A DNA stretch of 6,586 nucleotides from Candidatus Bipolaricaulota bacterium (GCA_021163015.1 JAGGXO010000158.1:1-6586), one strand, 5' to 3'. Shown: positions 1 through 5,688, counted from the first letter of the stretch. Numbers and translations: made by a program. The notes: a model not told the origin generated them from the sequence alone.

Positions 1-5
1 AGTCT

Positions 6-77
6 ACTCAACGCTTGAACTCACTGTTTTTTGCGGAGCGCAGCGGAGTAAAAATCCAGTGCAGTGATTTGTTGGGC
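6..77 (-). other. attC recombination site (59-base element)
   Basis: Minus-strand order: R'' GCCCAAC (77-71), 5-base spacer, L'' ACTGCACTG (65-57), central segment, L' CAGTGAGT (26-19), short spacer, R' GTTGAGT (12-6). R'' and R' match RYYYAAC and GTTRRRY and can pair with each other with one mismatch and one wobble. L'' and L' are complementary apart from one extra G in L''. That extrahelical base is known to set attC polarity, and here it agrees with the ORF orientation. The centre holds a T-run and an A-run (27-32 and 50-54) around a GC-rich partly palindromic core (33-48), as in many attC terminal structures. Identification rests on motif and folding logic, not on a covariance search. Confidence 0.82.
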
Positions 78-640
78 AGTGCTTCATAATCTCACACAAA
101 GCCTGACTATGATACTCCTATTGCACAGGAACCATCTTTACGTAGCCAAATGCCTACAGATAGGTTTTGAAAAACATTCCCCATCATAGTAATTCCGCCA
201 ACTTTGATCGCGTTACCGTTTACATCAAATAACTCAGGCTTAGGAGAATCCGAGCACTTTATAAAGTAGCCATCTGGTGCATATAATTCGGCATCTGCTT
301 TGAATCCCTCGCCAACCCCATGAGATAGTTCGAACATTACTTTGTTTTCAAGACTGCAAATGAACTTGCCCGGAGTGTCTCTAATTTCTATTTTTGCTTT
401 TTTCCCTGCTTCAGTTGGGAATACCCGATTTCCTTTTACCTTGGCCAAATAAGTTCCATCTGAATGATAGATTGGTATTTGTGTCGTGAAACCAAGGCCT
501 TGTTCTTGAATAACCTCCATGAGTGGAGTATCTTCATATTTCAATATAATTGGAACGTTGATAAAAGTATTTGTAGCAACGATTATTCTTGGCGATGACT
601 GAAAAACAAGTTCCATAATTTTCCTCCTTTGAATGCCCAA
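12..640 (-). mobile_element. Integron gene cassette (one ORF plus attC)
   Basis: Read on the minus strand, the segment has the standard cassette layout. A core site GTTGGGC (641-635) comes first, followed 18 bases later by an ATG with a strong ribosome binding site. One ORF fills the unit, and 29 bases after its stop an attC begins with GCCCAAC (77-71) and ends with GTTGAGT (12-6). The stated limits assume the known cut between G and TT of each GTTRRRY core, giving a 629-bp mobile unit. The unit is AT-richer than the genes to its right, as is usual for cassettes from varied sources. On the minus strand the next cassette, if any, would lie beyond the left edge. No integrase gene is visible in the window. 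Confidence 0.8.
107..616 (-). CDS. Cassette-encoded protein of unknown function (169 aa)
   Basis: I do not recognise this protein. ATG at 616 is chosen because AAAGGAGG lies just upstream with about 6 bases of spacing; the frame stays open to a TTG at 640, but that TTG lies inside the recombination core GTTGGGC and has no ribosome binding site. The protein begins MELVFQSSPRIIVATNTFIN and appears soluble, with no signal peptide or convincing membrane helix. It is rich in short hydrophobic strands alternating with turns (YHSDGTYLAKVKGNRVF, ELYAPDGYFIKCSDSP, LFDVNGNAIKVGG, IWLRKDGSCAIG). The recurring D/N-G turns followed by hydrophobic stretches suggest an all-beta fold. No catalytic motif is apparent. 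It is the only gene of the cassette, and it would be expressed from an upstream promoter as cassette genes usually are. Confidence 0.82.
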   Translation of the reverse strand: MELVFQSSPRIIVATNTFINVPIILKYEDTPLMEVIQEQGLGFTTQIPIYHSDGTYLAKVKGNRVFPTEAGKKAKIEIRDTPGKFICSLENKVMFELSHGVGEGFKADAELYAPDGYFIKCSDSPKPELFDVNGNAIKVGGITMMGNVFQNLSVGIWLRKDGSCAIGVS

Positions 641-652
641 CTTCTTATTCTA
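635..652 (-). promoter_or_regulatory. Cassette leading core site and possible -10 box
   Basis: GCCCAAC at 635-641 is the complement of GTTGGGC, the R' core at which the cassette is joined to its upstream neighbour. Just upstream on the minus strand is TAGAAT (652-647), a one-mismatch -10 box that would place transcription start near the core site. I see no good -35 box at 16-18 bases, so this promoter is tentative. It could be an integron Pc-like promoter or a chance match. Confidence 0.4.
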
Positions 653-1108
653 CCCAAAATCTCCCTCCTCCCGGGCAATCTTTCTCCCAACATCACCCAT
701 TCTATGACCCCATTCCTCTACTGTCAAGAAGAGAACTGAAGAAACCATGCGATCGGAATCAGCACGGCAATTAACACAACAACGTAGTTGGTGAATTATG
801 GCGATTGTTGATATCGGGAATTGAAGTATTGCGAAGATTAATAGATCTCCTAAGTCCGTGCCGGAGGTCAACACCAACCTCCTAGAGAAGAGGCAATTAG
901 TAGTGGGAATCCTGCAGCAGTCTGGGCGGAAACGCATGAATTCCAGACCGGCCATGATGCTGACAGATAGCGGTGGCTCCGCAGTGCGCGAGACACGATC
1001 GTCACTCTCCAGTGTACGGTCGCTCGTGGGCAGCGAGACGTTGGCACTGGAATGCATCTTGCCGCAGACTGTGTGCGTCGCACGATGAGAAGGGCACCTC
1101 GGTGAGCA
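642..1108. other. Region without a supportable gene
   Basis: Two overlapping minus-strand frames and one plus-strand frame are open here, but none has a ribosome binding site, a recognisable motif or protein-like composition along its length. The minus frame ending at 650 has a more protein-like tail (roughly 650-780, containing SSVLFLTVEEWGHRMGDVGR), so this could be the decayed 3' end of a gene next to the cassette junction. I found no GTTRRRY/RYYYAAC pair that would complete an attC with the core at 635-641. The stretch 1040-1082 is one copy of a duplicated segment described separately. Confidence 0.5.
1040..1082 (+). repeat. Duplicated segment, left copy (near-identical to 1945-1987)
   Basis: Positions 1040-1062 are identical over 23 bases to 1945-1967. 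The next 20 bases (1063-1082 versus 1968-1987) differ at 5 sites, all transitions, with this copy always carrying the G or C. Looser similarity seems to extend perhaps 50 bases upstream with small gaps. The 5' flank GCGAGACG (1033-1040) can pair with CATCTTGC (1055-1062) as a short hairpin with one wobble and one mismatch. This copy is followed by the vapC end rather than by a gene start, so it looks like an orphan leader. Confidence 0.75.
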
Positions 1109-1564
1109 CTACTCCTCCAAGAAACTGAGTATCATTGCTGGGCGCAAACCCACATTGTGCTCTGTCATCAGATCGAAGTGATGATCGGCGTGAAGTAGGT
1201 TACAATCATTCTCCATGGCAACCGCCGCAATTAGGACATCAGCCGAGGGCACAGTTATCCCTTTGCGCCTCAAACTGTACGCTAGCTTAGATGATCTATC
1301 CCACGTCTTTCCTGTTATTTCAAGCTGGATGAGCGCCTCCAGATCTTCCTTAAGCTCCTTGTACTCACTCTTCGTTCTTGTTCCACAGAGCAGTTCCAGC
1401 TTCACGATCCCTGTGGTTGCAGCCAGGTTTTTCTCTATCAAACGACCAACTTCACTTCGAGCGTGCTCCTCCTCTCCCGTTCTTAAAGCCAGTATCCAAG
1501 CAGATGTATCGATCAGAGTAAGACTATCAGATCTGCCTTCATTCCTGCTAGCCTCAGGATTCAT
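1109..1564 (-). CDS. vapC: PIN-domain ribonuclease toxin, VapC family
   Basis: A 151-residue PIN-domain protein, the expected family length plus a short N-terminal tail. VapC toxins are metal-dependent ribonucleases that inhibit translation by cutting tRNA or rRNA and are held inactive by the cognate VapB. The acidic active-site set is present: D19 in the motif LIDTSAW, E57 in KLELL, D109 in PSADVLIAA, and D127 in LLHADHHFD. Its ATG overlaps the end of the upstream antitoxin gene by 11 bp (GGATGAATCCTGA), which implies translational coupling; there is no strong separate ribosome binding site. The target RNA cannot be inferred. Family assignment is secure. That it is an active toxin is inference from the intact residues. 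Confidence 0.93.
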   Translation of the reverse strand: MNPEASRNEGRSDSLTLIDTSAWILALRTGEEEHARSEVGRLIEKNLAATTGIVKLELLCGTRTKSEYKELKEDLEALIQLEITGKTWDRSSKLAYSLRRKGITVPSADVLIAAVAMENDCNLLHADHHFDLMTEHNVGLRPAMILSFLEE

Positions 1565-1760
1565 CCTGTCTCATTCTCTCTAAGTCGCTTAATGTAAGTT
1601 CTAAATGCAGCTTTCCCAGCTTTCCTCTCAACCTCTCTCGCCTCTTCTGCCGGATCAGCTCCTCCAGCGAGCGCTGGACCACCGCACGCTTGGTCCTCTC
1701 GCCCAAGAGATCCATTGCTTCTCTTACTAGATCATCGTCCAAATCGATGGTAGTACGCAT
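1554..1760 (-). CDS. vapB: VapB-type ribbon-helix-helix antitoxin
   Basis: A 68-residue protein starting MRTTIDLDDDLVREAMDLLG. The N-terminal TTIDLDDDL beta strand followed by a helix with LLGERTKRAVVQRSLEELIR is the signature of the short VapB antitoxins with a ribbon-helix-helix DNA-binding domain. The basic, Leu-rich C-terminal part (RQKRRERLRGKLGKLHLELTLSDLERM) would wrap around the PIN toxin. ATG at 1760 is chosen because the homologous fold begins there and GGAG lies 9 bases upstream; the frame stays open to a TTG at 1781, which lies within the -10 box and is unlikely. As is known for the family, it probably neutralises the toxin encoded immediately downstream and represses its own operon. 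Confidence 0.9.
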   Translation of the reverse strand: MRTTIDLDDDLVREAMDLLGERTKRAVVQRSLEELIRQKRRERLRGKLGKLHLELTLSDLERMRQDES

Positions 1761-1780
1761 ATCCATCATCTCCAGGCACA

Positions 1781-1809
1781 ATTATACGTGATATTCTATG
1801 CCTAAGCAA
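1781..1809 (-). promoter_or_regulatory. vapBC promoter
   Basis: On the minus strand a perfect TATAAT (1786-1781) is preceded at exactly 17 bases by TTGCTT (1809-1804), which keeps the TTG of the -35 consensus. Transcription would begin near 1774, leaving a leader of about 14 bases that contains the GGAG ribosome binding site of vapB. Confidence 0.65.
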
Positions 1810-1816
1810 TGTGCTT

Positions 1817-1842
1817 ATTATGTCTCTCAGATTATGCATAAT
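1817..1842. promoter_or_regulatory. Cluster of ATTATG half-sites, candidate operator
   Basis: ATTATG occurs at 1817-1822 and 1831-1836, and its complement CATAAT at 1837-1842; the last two form the perfect 12-bp palindrome ATTATGCATAAT. In addition AATGTGC is repeated at 1808-1814 and 1841-1847. The cluster sits between vapB and the nitroreductase gene, immediately upstream of the vapBC -35 box. It is a plausible binding site for a dimeric regulator such as VapB-VapC, but autoregulatory operators usually overlap the promoter itself. CATAAT could also be a weak plus-strand -10 box. Confidence 0.35.
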
Positions 1843-1944
1843 GTGCTCGATCTGCAAAGGCGTTCTCCCCTAAGGGGGCAATGAGGTCTACACAACGATT
1901 CTCCCTTCTGATTTCGTGCTCGCACGTGTGGCTGAGCGAAGATA

Positions 1945-1987
1945 GTTGGCACTGGAATGCATCTTGCTGTAGATTGTATGCGTCACA
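1945..1987 (+). repeat. Duplicated segment, right copy, in the nitroreductase leader
   Basis: This is the second copy of the segment at 1040-1082. It ends 19 bases before the nitroreductase ATG. The 3' arm ATCTTGC (1961-1967) can pair with GCGAAGAT (1936-1943) with one bulged G, so a hairpin analogous to that of the left copy is possible despite different 5' flanks. Differences from the left copy are all transitions towards A or T. It may be a leader RNA element or simply a duplicated upstream region. Confidence 0.75.
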
Positions 1988-2006
1988 AATCGGAAGGAGG
2001 AAACAC

Positions 2007-2513
2007 ATGAGCAAGGAAGCGCTGGAGTTCATAACGAAGCGAAGGTCGATTCGTAGGTTCACGGGCGAGCCTATCTCGCGTGAGTCGTTGAAAACGATCC
2101 TGAAAGCAGCGATGGCTGCGCCATCAGCGAACAATTCTCGGCCATGGCAGTTCCTGGTCGTTACCGACAAGGAGAAGATTGCCACCATCTGCAATGCGCA
2201 CCCCTACGCTAAGTTCGGCGTCGACGCCGGGGCGGTGATTATCCCATTCGGCAAGAAGGAAGGGTATAAATGGTTCGATCAAGATATGGGCGCCGCCACA
2301 GAGAACCTACTCCTCGCAGCAGCGAACCTCGGCCTCGGCGCCACCTGGTGCGGGGTGCTTGGAGATCTGGAACCACGCGTCCACTCCGCAGCCGATCTTC
2401 CTGATGATATGTTCGCGTTCGCTCTCATTCCAATCGGTGTCCCCGCAGAAGTCCAGCCTCCGCGGACGCAATACGACGAGAAACGAGTCCGCTGGGAGAC
2501 TTGCAGCGATTAG
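2007..2513 (+). CDS. Nitroreductase-family FMN oxidoreductase
   Basis: A 168-residue single-domain nitroreductase-family protein, at the short end for the family. These cytosolic enzymes bind FMN, usually as dimers, and use NAD(P)H to reduce nitro compounds, quinones or flavins; the physiological substrate here is unknown. Visible motifs are RRSIRRF (12-18), which contacts the FMN phosphate, APSANNSRPWQFLVV (38-52), the helix MGAATENLLLAAANLGLGATWCGV (94-117), and the C-terminal IPIGVPAE (141-148), all in family order. The start is ATG at 2007 because GGAAGGAGG lies 6 bases upstream. The frame is open back to 1881, but that extension translates the duplicated leader segment and precedes the normal N-terminus. 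The gene is divergent from vapBC and convergent with the transporter gene, so it is probably monocistronic. Confidence 0.95.
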   Translation: MSKEALEFITKRRSIRRFTGEPISRESLKTILKAAMAAPSANNSRPWQFLVVTDKEKIATICNAHPYAKFGVDAGAVIIPFGKKEGYKWFDQDMGAATENLLLAAANLGLGATWCGVLGDLEPRVHSAADLPDDMFAFALIPIGVPAEVQPPRTQYDEKRVRWETCSD

Positions 2514-2600
2514 CCAACTTCTCCGTACAGATCCATGTTGCTCTATGCGGGCTCGTGCCTGGTGCGGTATTCCGCTTCCCCGTTTGAAGTATGGTGTTTC

Positions 2601-2620
2601 TCACCGCCGAGGGACACAAG
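2601..2620 (-). repeat. Degenerate dispersed repeat arm
   Basis: TCACCGCCGAGGGACACAAG resembles the arm at 5855-5873 (CTCACCACGAAGGACACGA) with several differences. It faces the oppositely oriented arm at 2751-2781 about 130 bases away. This is the weakest member of the set. Confidence 0.4.
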
Positions 2621-2750
2621 CAGTGAAGCCTGAAACCCTCAGGGAGAAGCCGGAGATCCGTACACACTCATTGTGCCTGAGAGACATGGTCCCGATTCAC
2701 TCCAATCTTGTCAATCCCGGAGTGCAATCAAACCGCTCTTCTGCATGATC

Positions 2751-2781
2751 TCTTCGTGTCGTTCGTGCTCTTCGTGGTGAA
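2751..2781 (+). repeat. TTCGTG-type dispersed repeat
   Basis: Three closely spaced TTCGTG units occur here (TCTTCGTGTC, GTTCGTGCTC, TTCGTGGTGA). The pattern matches the complement of 5855-5873 and the plus strand of 5961-5983. Such heptamer-based sequences are known in scattered intergenic positions of many environmental bacterial genomes. It ends just before the stop codon of the transporter gene. Confidence 0.6.
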
Positions 2782-2786
2782 TGGTC

Positions 2787-3998
2787 TCATGCATCTGTGA
2801 TCAGATCAGACTCGCGCAGCCTCGTCGCGAGCAGCAGGCAGACAGCTATCAGACCGGTGAGAATGAGAAGGGAAGATGTCATCGATCCGTTGGTCGGAGA
2901 CTTGAGCGCATCCATTCCGATGATGAAGGCAATCCCCGACACCTGCCCAGCAAGCAAGAGAAGCCCATTCGATGTCCCCTCTGGCACAGGATAGGTAATC
3001 TCCGCGGCATACTGAAAACCAAGAGGACCGGAGCTGAGCAAGAATGCACCAAGGACGAAGGCAGAGGCAAGGAGCAGCCAGTAGCTGGTGGCAAAGGTGA
3101 CTCCCAACAGCCCCGGGATTGTGCCAATAAGCGCTAGGATGATGAACGGAATGCGTCGATGCATCCGATCCGATAGCGGTGGGATCACGATCGCTCCGAC
3201 GATTCCGCCAATGACCATCAGCCCACCGACGAGGCCAGCTTGGTCAATGGAGAACCCGCGCGGGCCCACAATCTGCTCAATCCACGTCGTCACCGCGTTG
3301 AATGCGCCCAGGCCGATGAAGAACAGAGAAAGGAGTACGAGGAACCCTCGCTGATGAAACAACTGCTTTAGTCCATCGAGGACAAGCGATCGCTCTTCTG
3401 GCCCGACCGGTGACGGCGGGCGCTCACGTACTAGCACGAGGAAGAGAACGGCTATCAGCAGCGACACGATCCCGTAAACAAGGAGCATTGTAGGAATGCT
3501 CGCCTTAAGAACGAGAAACGGCGTGAGGGCAAGGCCGATGAAGATCCCAAGGTAGATCGCGAGAGATCCCATCCCCGTTGCCGTCGCTCGCTCGCGCAAC
3601 GGAAACCACCGCCCGGCGATCTTGCTTATTGCGTTTAGAACAAATGGCTGGCCGATGGCGATCCCGATCTGCGCGATGAGCACCAACGTGTAGTCCGTCG
3701 CAAGGAGGCCGCGCAAGAGCCCGAATACACCGGTCAGCACGGCCCCGATCCCCACGCCAACGCGAACGCCGTACGTATCGATCACCCACGATGCCGGGAT
3801 GGAGACGATGATGAACACGAGCATGAAGATCATCGACAAAAGGCCGATCGCCAGATCGGAGACACCGTAGAACTTCGCTGCGGCACCGGTAATCGGGGCA
3901 AATGAGATCCACAGCAACTGATTGGCTGCTATCACCGCCATGAACACGATCAATACAATGTAGCGATACCCGTACGCGCGTGCAGAACTATCCCCCAT
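2787..3998 (-). CDS. Major facilitator superfamily transporter, FLVCR-like
   Basis: A 403-residue inner-membrane protein with about 12 hydrophobic helices in two halves, joined by a charged central loop near residues 190-215 (RERPPSPVGPEERS). The TM2-TM3 loop carries a motif-A-like WVIDTYGVRVG, and the C-terminal half has LSDRMHRR in the equivalent place. Several stretches recall the FLVCR/SLC49 family: NQLLWISFAPIT in TM1, FYGVSDLAIGLLSMIFMLVF leading into TM2, and PEGTSNGLLLLAGQVSGIAF late in the protein. Animal members carry choline, ethanolamine or heme; bacterial substrates are largely undefined. ATG at 3998 has AGGAGG 6 bases upstream; the frame is open to 4130 but overlaps cysE without a ribosome binding site. 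It follows cysE by 109 bases and has its own predicted promoter. Export or import of a cysteine-pathway metabolite is conjecture. Confidence 0.93.
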   Translation of the reverse strand: MGDSSARAYGYRYIVLIVFMAVIAANQLLWISFAPITGAAAKFYGVSDLAIGLLSMIFMLVFIIVSIPASWVIDTYGVRVGVGIGAVLTGVFGLLRGLLATDYTLVLIAQIGIAIGQPFVLNAISKIAGRWFPLRERATATGMGSLAIYLGIFIGLALTPFLVLKASIPTMLLVYGIVSLLIAVLFLVLVRERPPSPVGPEERSLVLDGLKQLFHQRGFLVLLSLFFIGLGAFNAVTTWIEQIVGPRGFSIDQAGLVGGLMVIGGIVGAIVIPPLSDRMHRRIPFIILALIGTIPGLLGVTFATSYWLLLASAFVLGAFLLSSGPLGFQYAAEITYPVPEGTSNGLLLLAGQVSGIAFIIGMDALKSPTNGSMTSSLLILTGLIAVCLLLATRLRESDLITDA

Positions 3999-4068
3999 GA
4001 ATGGCCTCCTAGGAATCGAGCTGGCAACCAGACGCGACATAAGCGCTCGCCCGACCGCTGCTGGCCTA

Positions 4069-4097
4069 ATCCTATGCAAGCATCTGCCGCCCGTCAA
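4069..4097 (-). promoter_or_regulatory. Promoter of the MFS transporter gene
   Basis: TTGACG (4097-4092) and TAGGAT (4074-4069) are separated by exactly 17 bases on the minus strand, just after the cysE stop. Transcription would start near 4062 and give a leader of about 64 bases ending in the AGGAGG ribosome binding site. This suggests the transporter can be expressed apart from cysK-cysE, although read-through is also possible. Confidence 0.55.
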
Positions 4098-4107
4098 TTC
4101 ACGATGG

Positions 4108-4665
4108 CTACCTTGCTGACACTGTCTCAAGGCAGATCAATGGCTCACGGACCTCTCGTCTAGAGTGTGTGCTGGCAGTGGCAAGTACAACCACATGTGG
4201 TGGCACGTCTTCGCGCACCACAGCCCCGGCGCCGATTTTCGCGCTCTTCCCTACGTGAATCGGGCCAAGCAGCACGGCATTAGCACCAATCAAGACGTTG
4301 GAGCCGATCGTCGGATGGCGAACGACGTGACGGCGCGATGTTGAACCGATGACCACTCCTGAGTAGATCAGTACATCATCCCCGATCCTCGCTGTCGCGC
4401 CGATCACCACACCCATTCCATGATCGATCACAACTCGCCTGCCGATCACCGCCCCCGGATGGATCTCCACCCCGGTTCTGCGGCGTGCGATGTGCGATAG
4501 CAATCGAGCAAGGAGCTTCGCACGATGCGTCCACAGAAAATGGCTGACCTGATGGACCCACAGTGCGTGCATCCCAGGGTAGCAGAGCACAACCTCAAGT
4601 GGGTTGCGTGCCGCCGGATCGCGATCGAGAACTGCTGCTATGTCCTCACGGATTGAGCGAAGCAT
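4108..4665 (-). CDS. cysE: Serine O-acetyltransferase
   Basis: A 185-residue protein that transfers acetyl from acetyl-CoA to L-serine, giving O-acetylserine, the substrate of the neighbouring CysK. It is the short type without the long N-terminal extension of the E. coli enzyme. A helical N-terminal domain (1-62) is followed by left-handed beta-helix hexapeptide repeats (about 64-155). TGVEIHPGA (64-72), VIDHGMGVVIG (79-89, with catalytic D81-H82) and RHPTIGSNVLIGA (116-128, with H117) match known active-site segments. The tail is unusual: after VPPHVVV the usual VGVPAR turn is missing and the protein ends in a charged segment (STHSRREVREPLICLETVSAR). ATG at 4665 has GGGAGGTGA upstream and overlaps the cysK stop by 20 bp, so the two are translationally coupled. 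The C-terminus lacks the terminal Ile that enteric CysE uses to bind CysK. Confidence 0.93.
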   Translation of the reverse strand: MLRSIREDIAAVLDRDPAARNPLEVVLCYPGMHALWVHQVSHFLWTHRAKLLARLLSHIARRRTGVEIHPGAVIGRRVVIDHGMGVVIGATARIGDDVLIYSGVVIGSTSRRHVVRHPTIGSNVLIGANAVLLGPIHVGKSAKIGAGAVVREDVPPHVVVLATASTHSRREVREPLICLETVSAR

Positions 4666-5590
4666 CGTTCACCTCCCACATGTCGGAGGAGAGATAACGC
4701 TCTCCAGTGTCTGGAAGGATGACGATGATCGTCTTTTCCTCGTTCTCCACACGCGCTGCAAGTGCCAACGCGGCCCACATCGCAGCTCCCGATGAAATGC
4801 CGGCAAAAATACCCTCCCGCCTAGCCAATGCGCGCGATGTCGCGCGAGCATCCTCATCGCTCACCGTGATCACGTCATCGACGAGTTCTCGCTGTAAGAC
4901 CCTCGGCACAAACCCTGCCCCGATCCCTTGGATCCCGTGTTTCCCGGATCTTCCGGCAGTGAGGACAGGGGAGCCCGCCGGCTCAACACCGACGATCTGT
5001 ATCTTCTCGTCGTGGGACTTGAGGAACCTGCCAACACCGGTGATCGTTCCACCAGTGCCGATGCCAGACACGAAGATGTCAATCTTGCCGCCCATGTCGT
5101 CCCAGATCTCGCGCGCTGTAGTGCGTTCATGGGCGCGAGGATTCGCCGGATTGTCGAATTGCCCCGGCATGAACGTACCAGGCGAGTCAGCGACAATTCG
5201 CCTTGCTTCAGCGATAGCTCCCTTCATTCCCAGATCGCCTGGCGTAAGAACGAGCCTTGCCCCCAACGCGGCGAGTATCCTCCGTCGCTCGACGCTCATC
5301 GTCTCAGGCATGGTGAGAGTGAGTCGATACCCGCGAACCGCGCAGACGAGCGCCAATCCGATGCCGGTGTTTCCAGATGTTGGCTCAACGACTTGGCCTC
5401 CTGGCCGAAGCAGTCCGCTCTCTTCGGCGTCTTCGATCATTGCAAGAGCAATTCGATCCTTCACACTTCCCATCGGGTTGAACGACTCAAGCTTTGCAAG
5501 AATTCGAACTTTGGAATCACCGGCCAGTTTGTTTATCTGCACCATCGGCGTCTTACCAATCAAATCTAATACAGTATGCGAAATAGGCAT
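4646..5590 (-). CDS. cysK: Cysteine synthase A (O-acetylserine sulfhydrylase)
   Basis: A 314-residue PLP enzyme of normal family length that makes L-cysteine and acetate from O-acetylserine and sulfide in the cytosol. NPMGSVKDR (38-46) contains the PLP lysine K44. TSGNTG (71-76) binds the substrate carboxylate, the Gly-rich loop GIGTGGT (176-182) cradles the PLP phosphate, GISSGAA (264-270) supplies a serine to the pyridine nitrogen, and PDTGERYLS (293-301) is the conserved late motif. ATG at 5590 is chosen because AAGGAG lies 5 bases upstream and the protein then aligns with the usual start (PISHTVLDLIGKTPMV). The frame is open to an ATG at 5653 that has no ribosome binding site. It is first in a cysK-cysE pair and lies behind a 207-base leader with a Cys-rich upstream ORF. 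Confidence 0.97.
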   Translation of the reverse strand: MPISHTVLDLIGKTPMVQINKLAGDSKVRILAKLESFNPMGSVKDRIALAMIEDAEESGLLRPGGQVVEPTSGNTGIGLALVCAVRGYRLTLTMPETMSVERRRILAALGARLVLTPGDLGMKGAIAEARRIVADSPGTFMPGQFDNPANPRAHERTTAREIWDDMGGKIDIFVSGIGTGGTITGVGRFLKSHDEKIQIVGVEPAGSPVLTAGRSGKHGIQGIGAGFVPRVLQRELVDDVITVSDEDARATSRALARREGIFAGISSGAAMWAALALAARVENEEKTIIVILPDTGERYLSSDMWEVNDASLNP

Positions 5591-5629
5591 CTTAACTCCT
5601 TGTGAAAATAGAAAATGCGGACCCGTACA

Positions 5630-5642
5630 GGCGCTGTGCGCC
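5630..5642 (-). promoter_or_regulatory. GC hairpin in the cysK leader RNA
   Basis: GGCGC-ACA-GCGCC forms a five-pair all-GC stem about 40 bases upstream of the cysK ATG. An alternative pairing of the same bases, ACAG-CGC-CTGT, is also possible. It is not directly followed by a T-run, so it is not a standard intrinsic terminator, but it lies where an attenuator or RNA-pausing element would be expected. Confidence 0.35.
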
Positions 5643-5688
5643 AAATAGGGCATCTTTGAAAAACAGGTTCAGGGATAGACGTGCTGTG

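Larger units (their letters stand above)
2514..2786. other. Convergent intergenic region with repeat arms
   Basis: No gene is supported here. The region separates the nitroreductase gene from the transporter gene, which converge on it. It holds a heptamer-type repeat arm at 2601-2620 and an oppositely oriented one at 2751-2781. Two small possible hairpins occur: CCTGA/TCAGG at 2629-2643 and CACTCC/GGAGTG around 2699-2725. Neither is followed by a T-run, so no intrinsic terminator can be called with confidence on either strand. Confidence 0.5.

Noticed and set aside
650..1057. A 135-residue minus-strand ORF next to the cassette
   Set aside because: No ribosome binding site and no family resemblance; the N-terminal two thirds look like untranslated sequence and overlap the duplicated segment. 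Only the last 40 residues look protein-like, so I mention it as possible decay rather than a gene.
1041..1062. Sigma-54-like promoter in both copies of the duplicated segment (TGGCAC followed by TGCA)
   Set aside because: The spacing between the GG and GC elements is one base shorter than the strict sigma-54 requirement in both copies.
1881..2006. 42-residue N-terminal extension of the nitroreductase
   Set aside because: It translates the duplicated leader segment; the ATG at 2007 has a perfect ribosome binding site and matches the family N-terminus.
2629..2643. Intrinsic terminator for the nitroreductase gene
   Set aside because: The stem is only five pairs and no T-run follows.
3999..4130. 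N-terminal extension of the MFS protein to 4130
   Set aside because: It would overlap cysE, has no ribosome binding site at its start, and the ATG at 3998 has an ideal AGGAGG.
4707..5648. A 313-residue open frame on the plus strand opposite cysK
   Set aside because: It is antisense to a clear cysK with all motifs, has low-complexity Ser/Arg/Pro composition and no ribosome binding site; it is a coding shadow.
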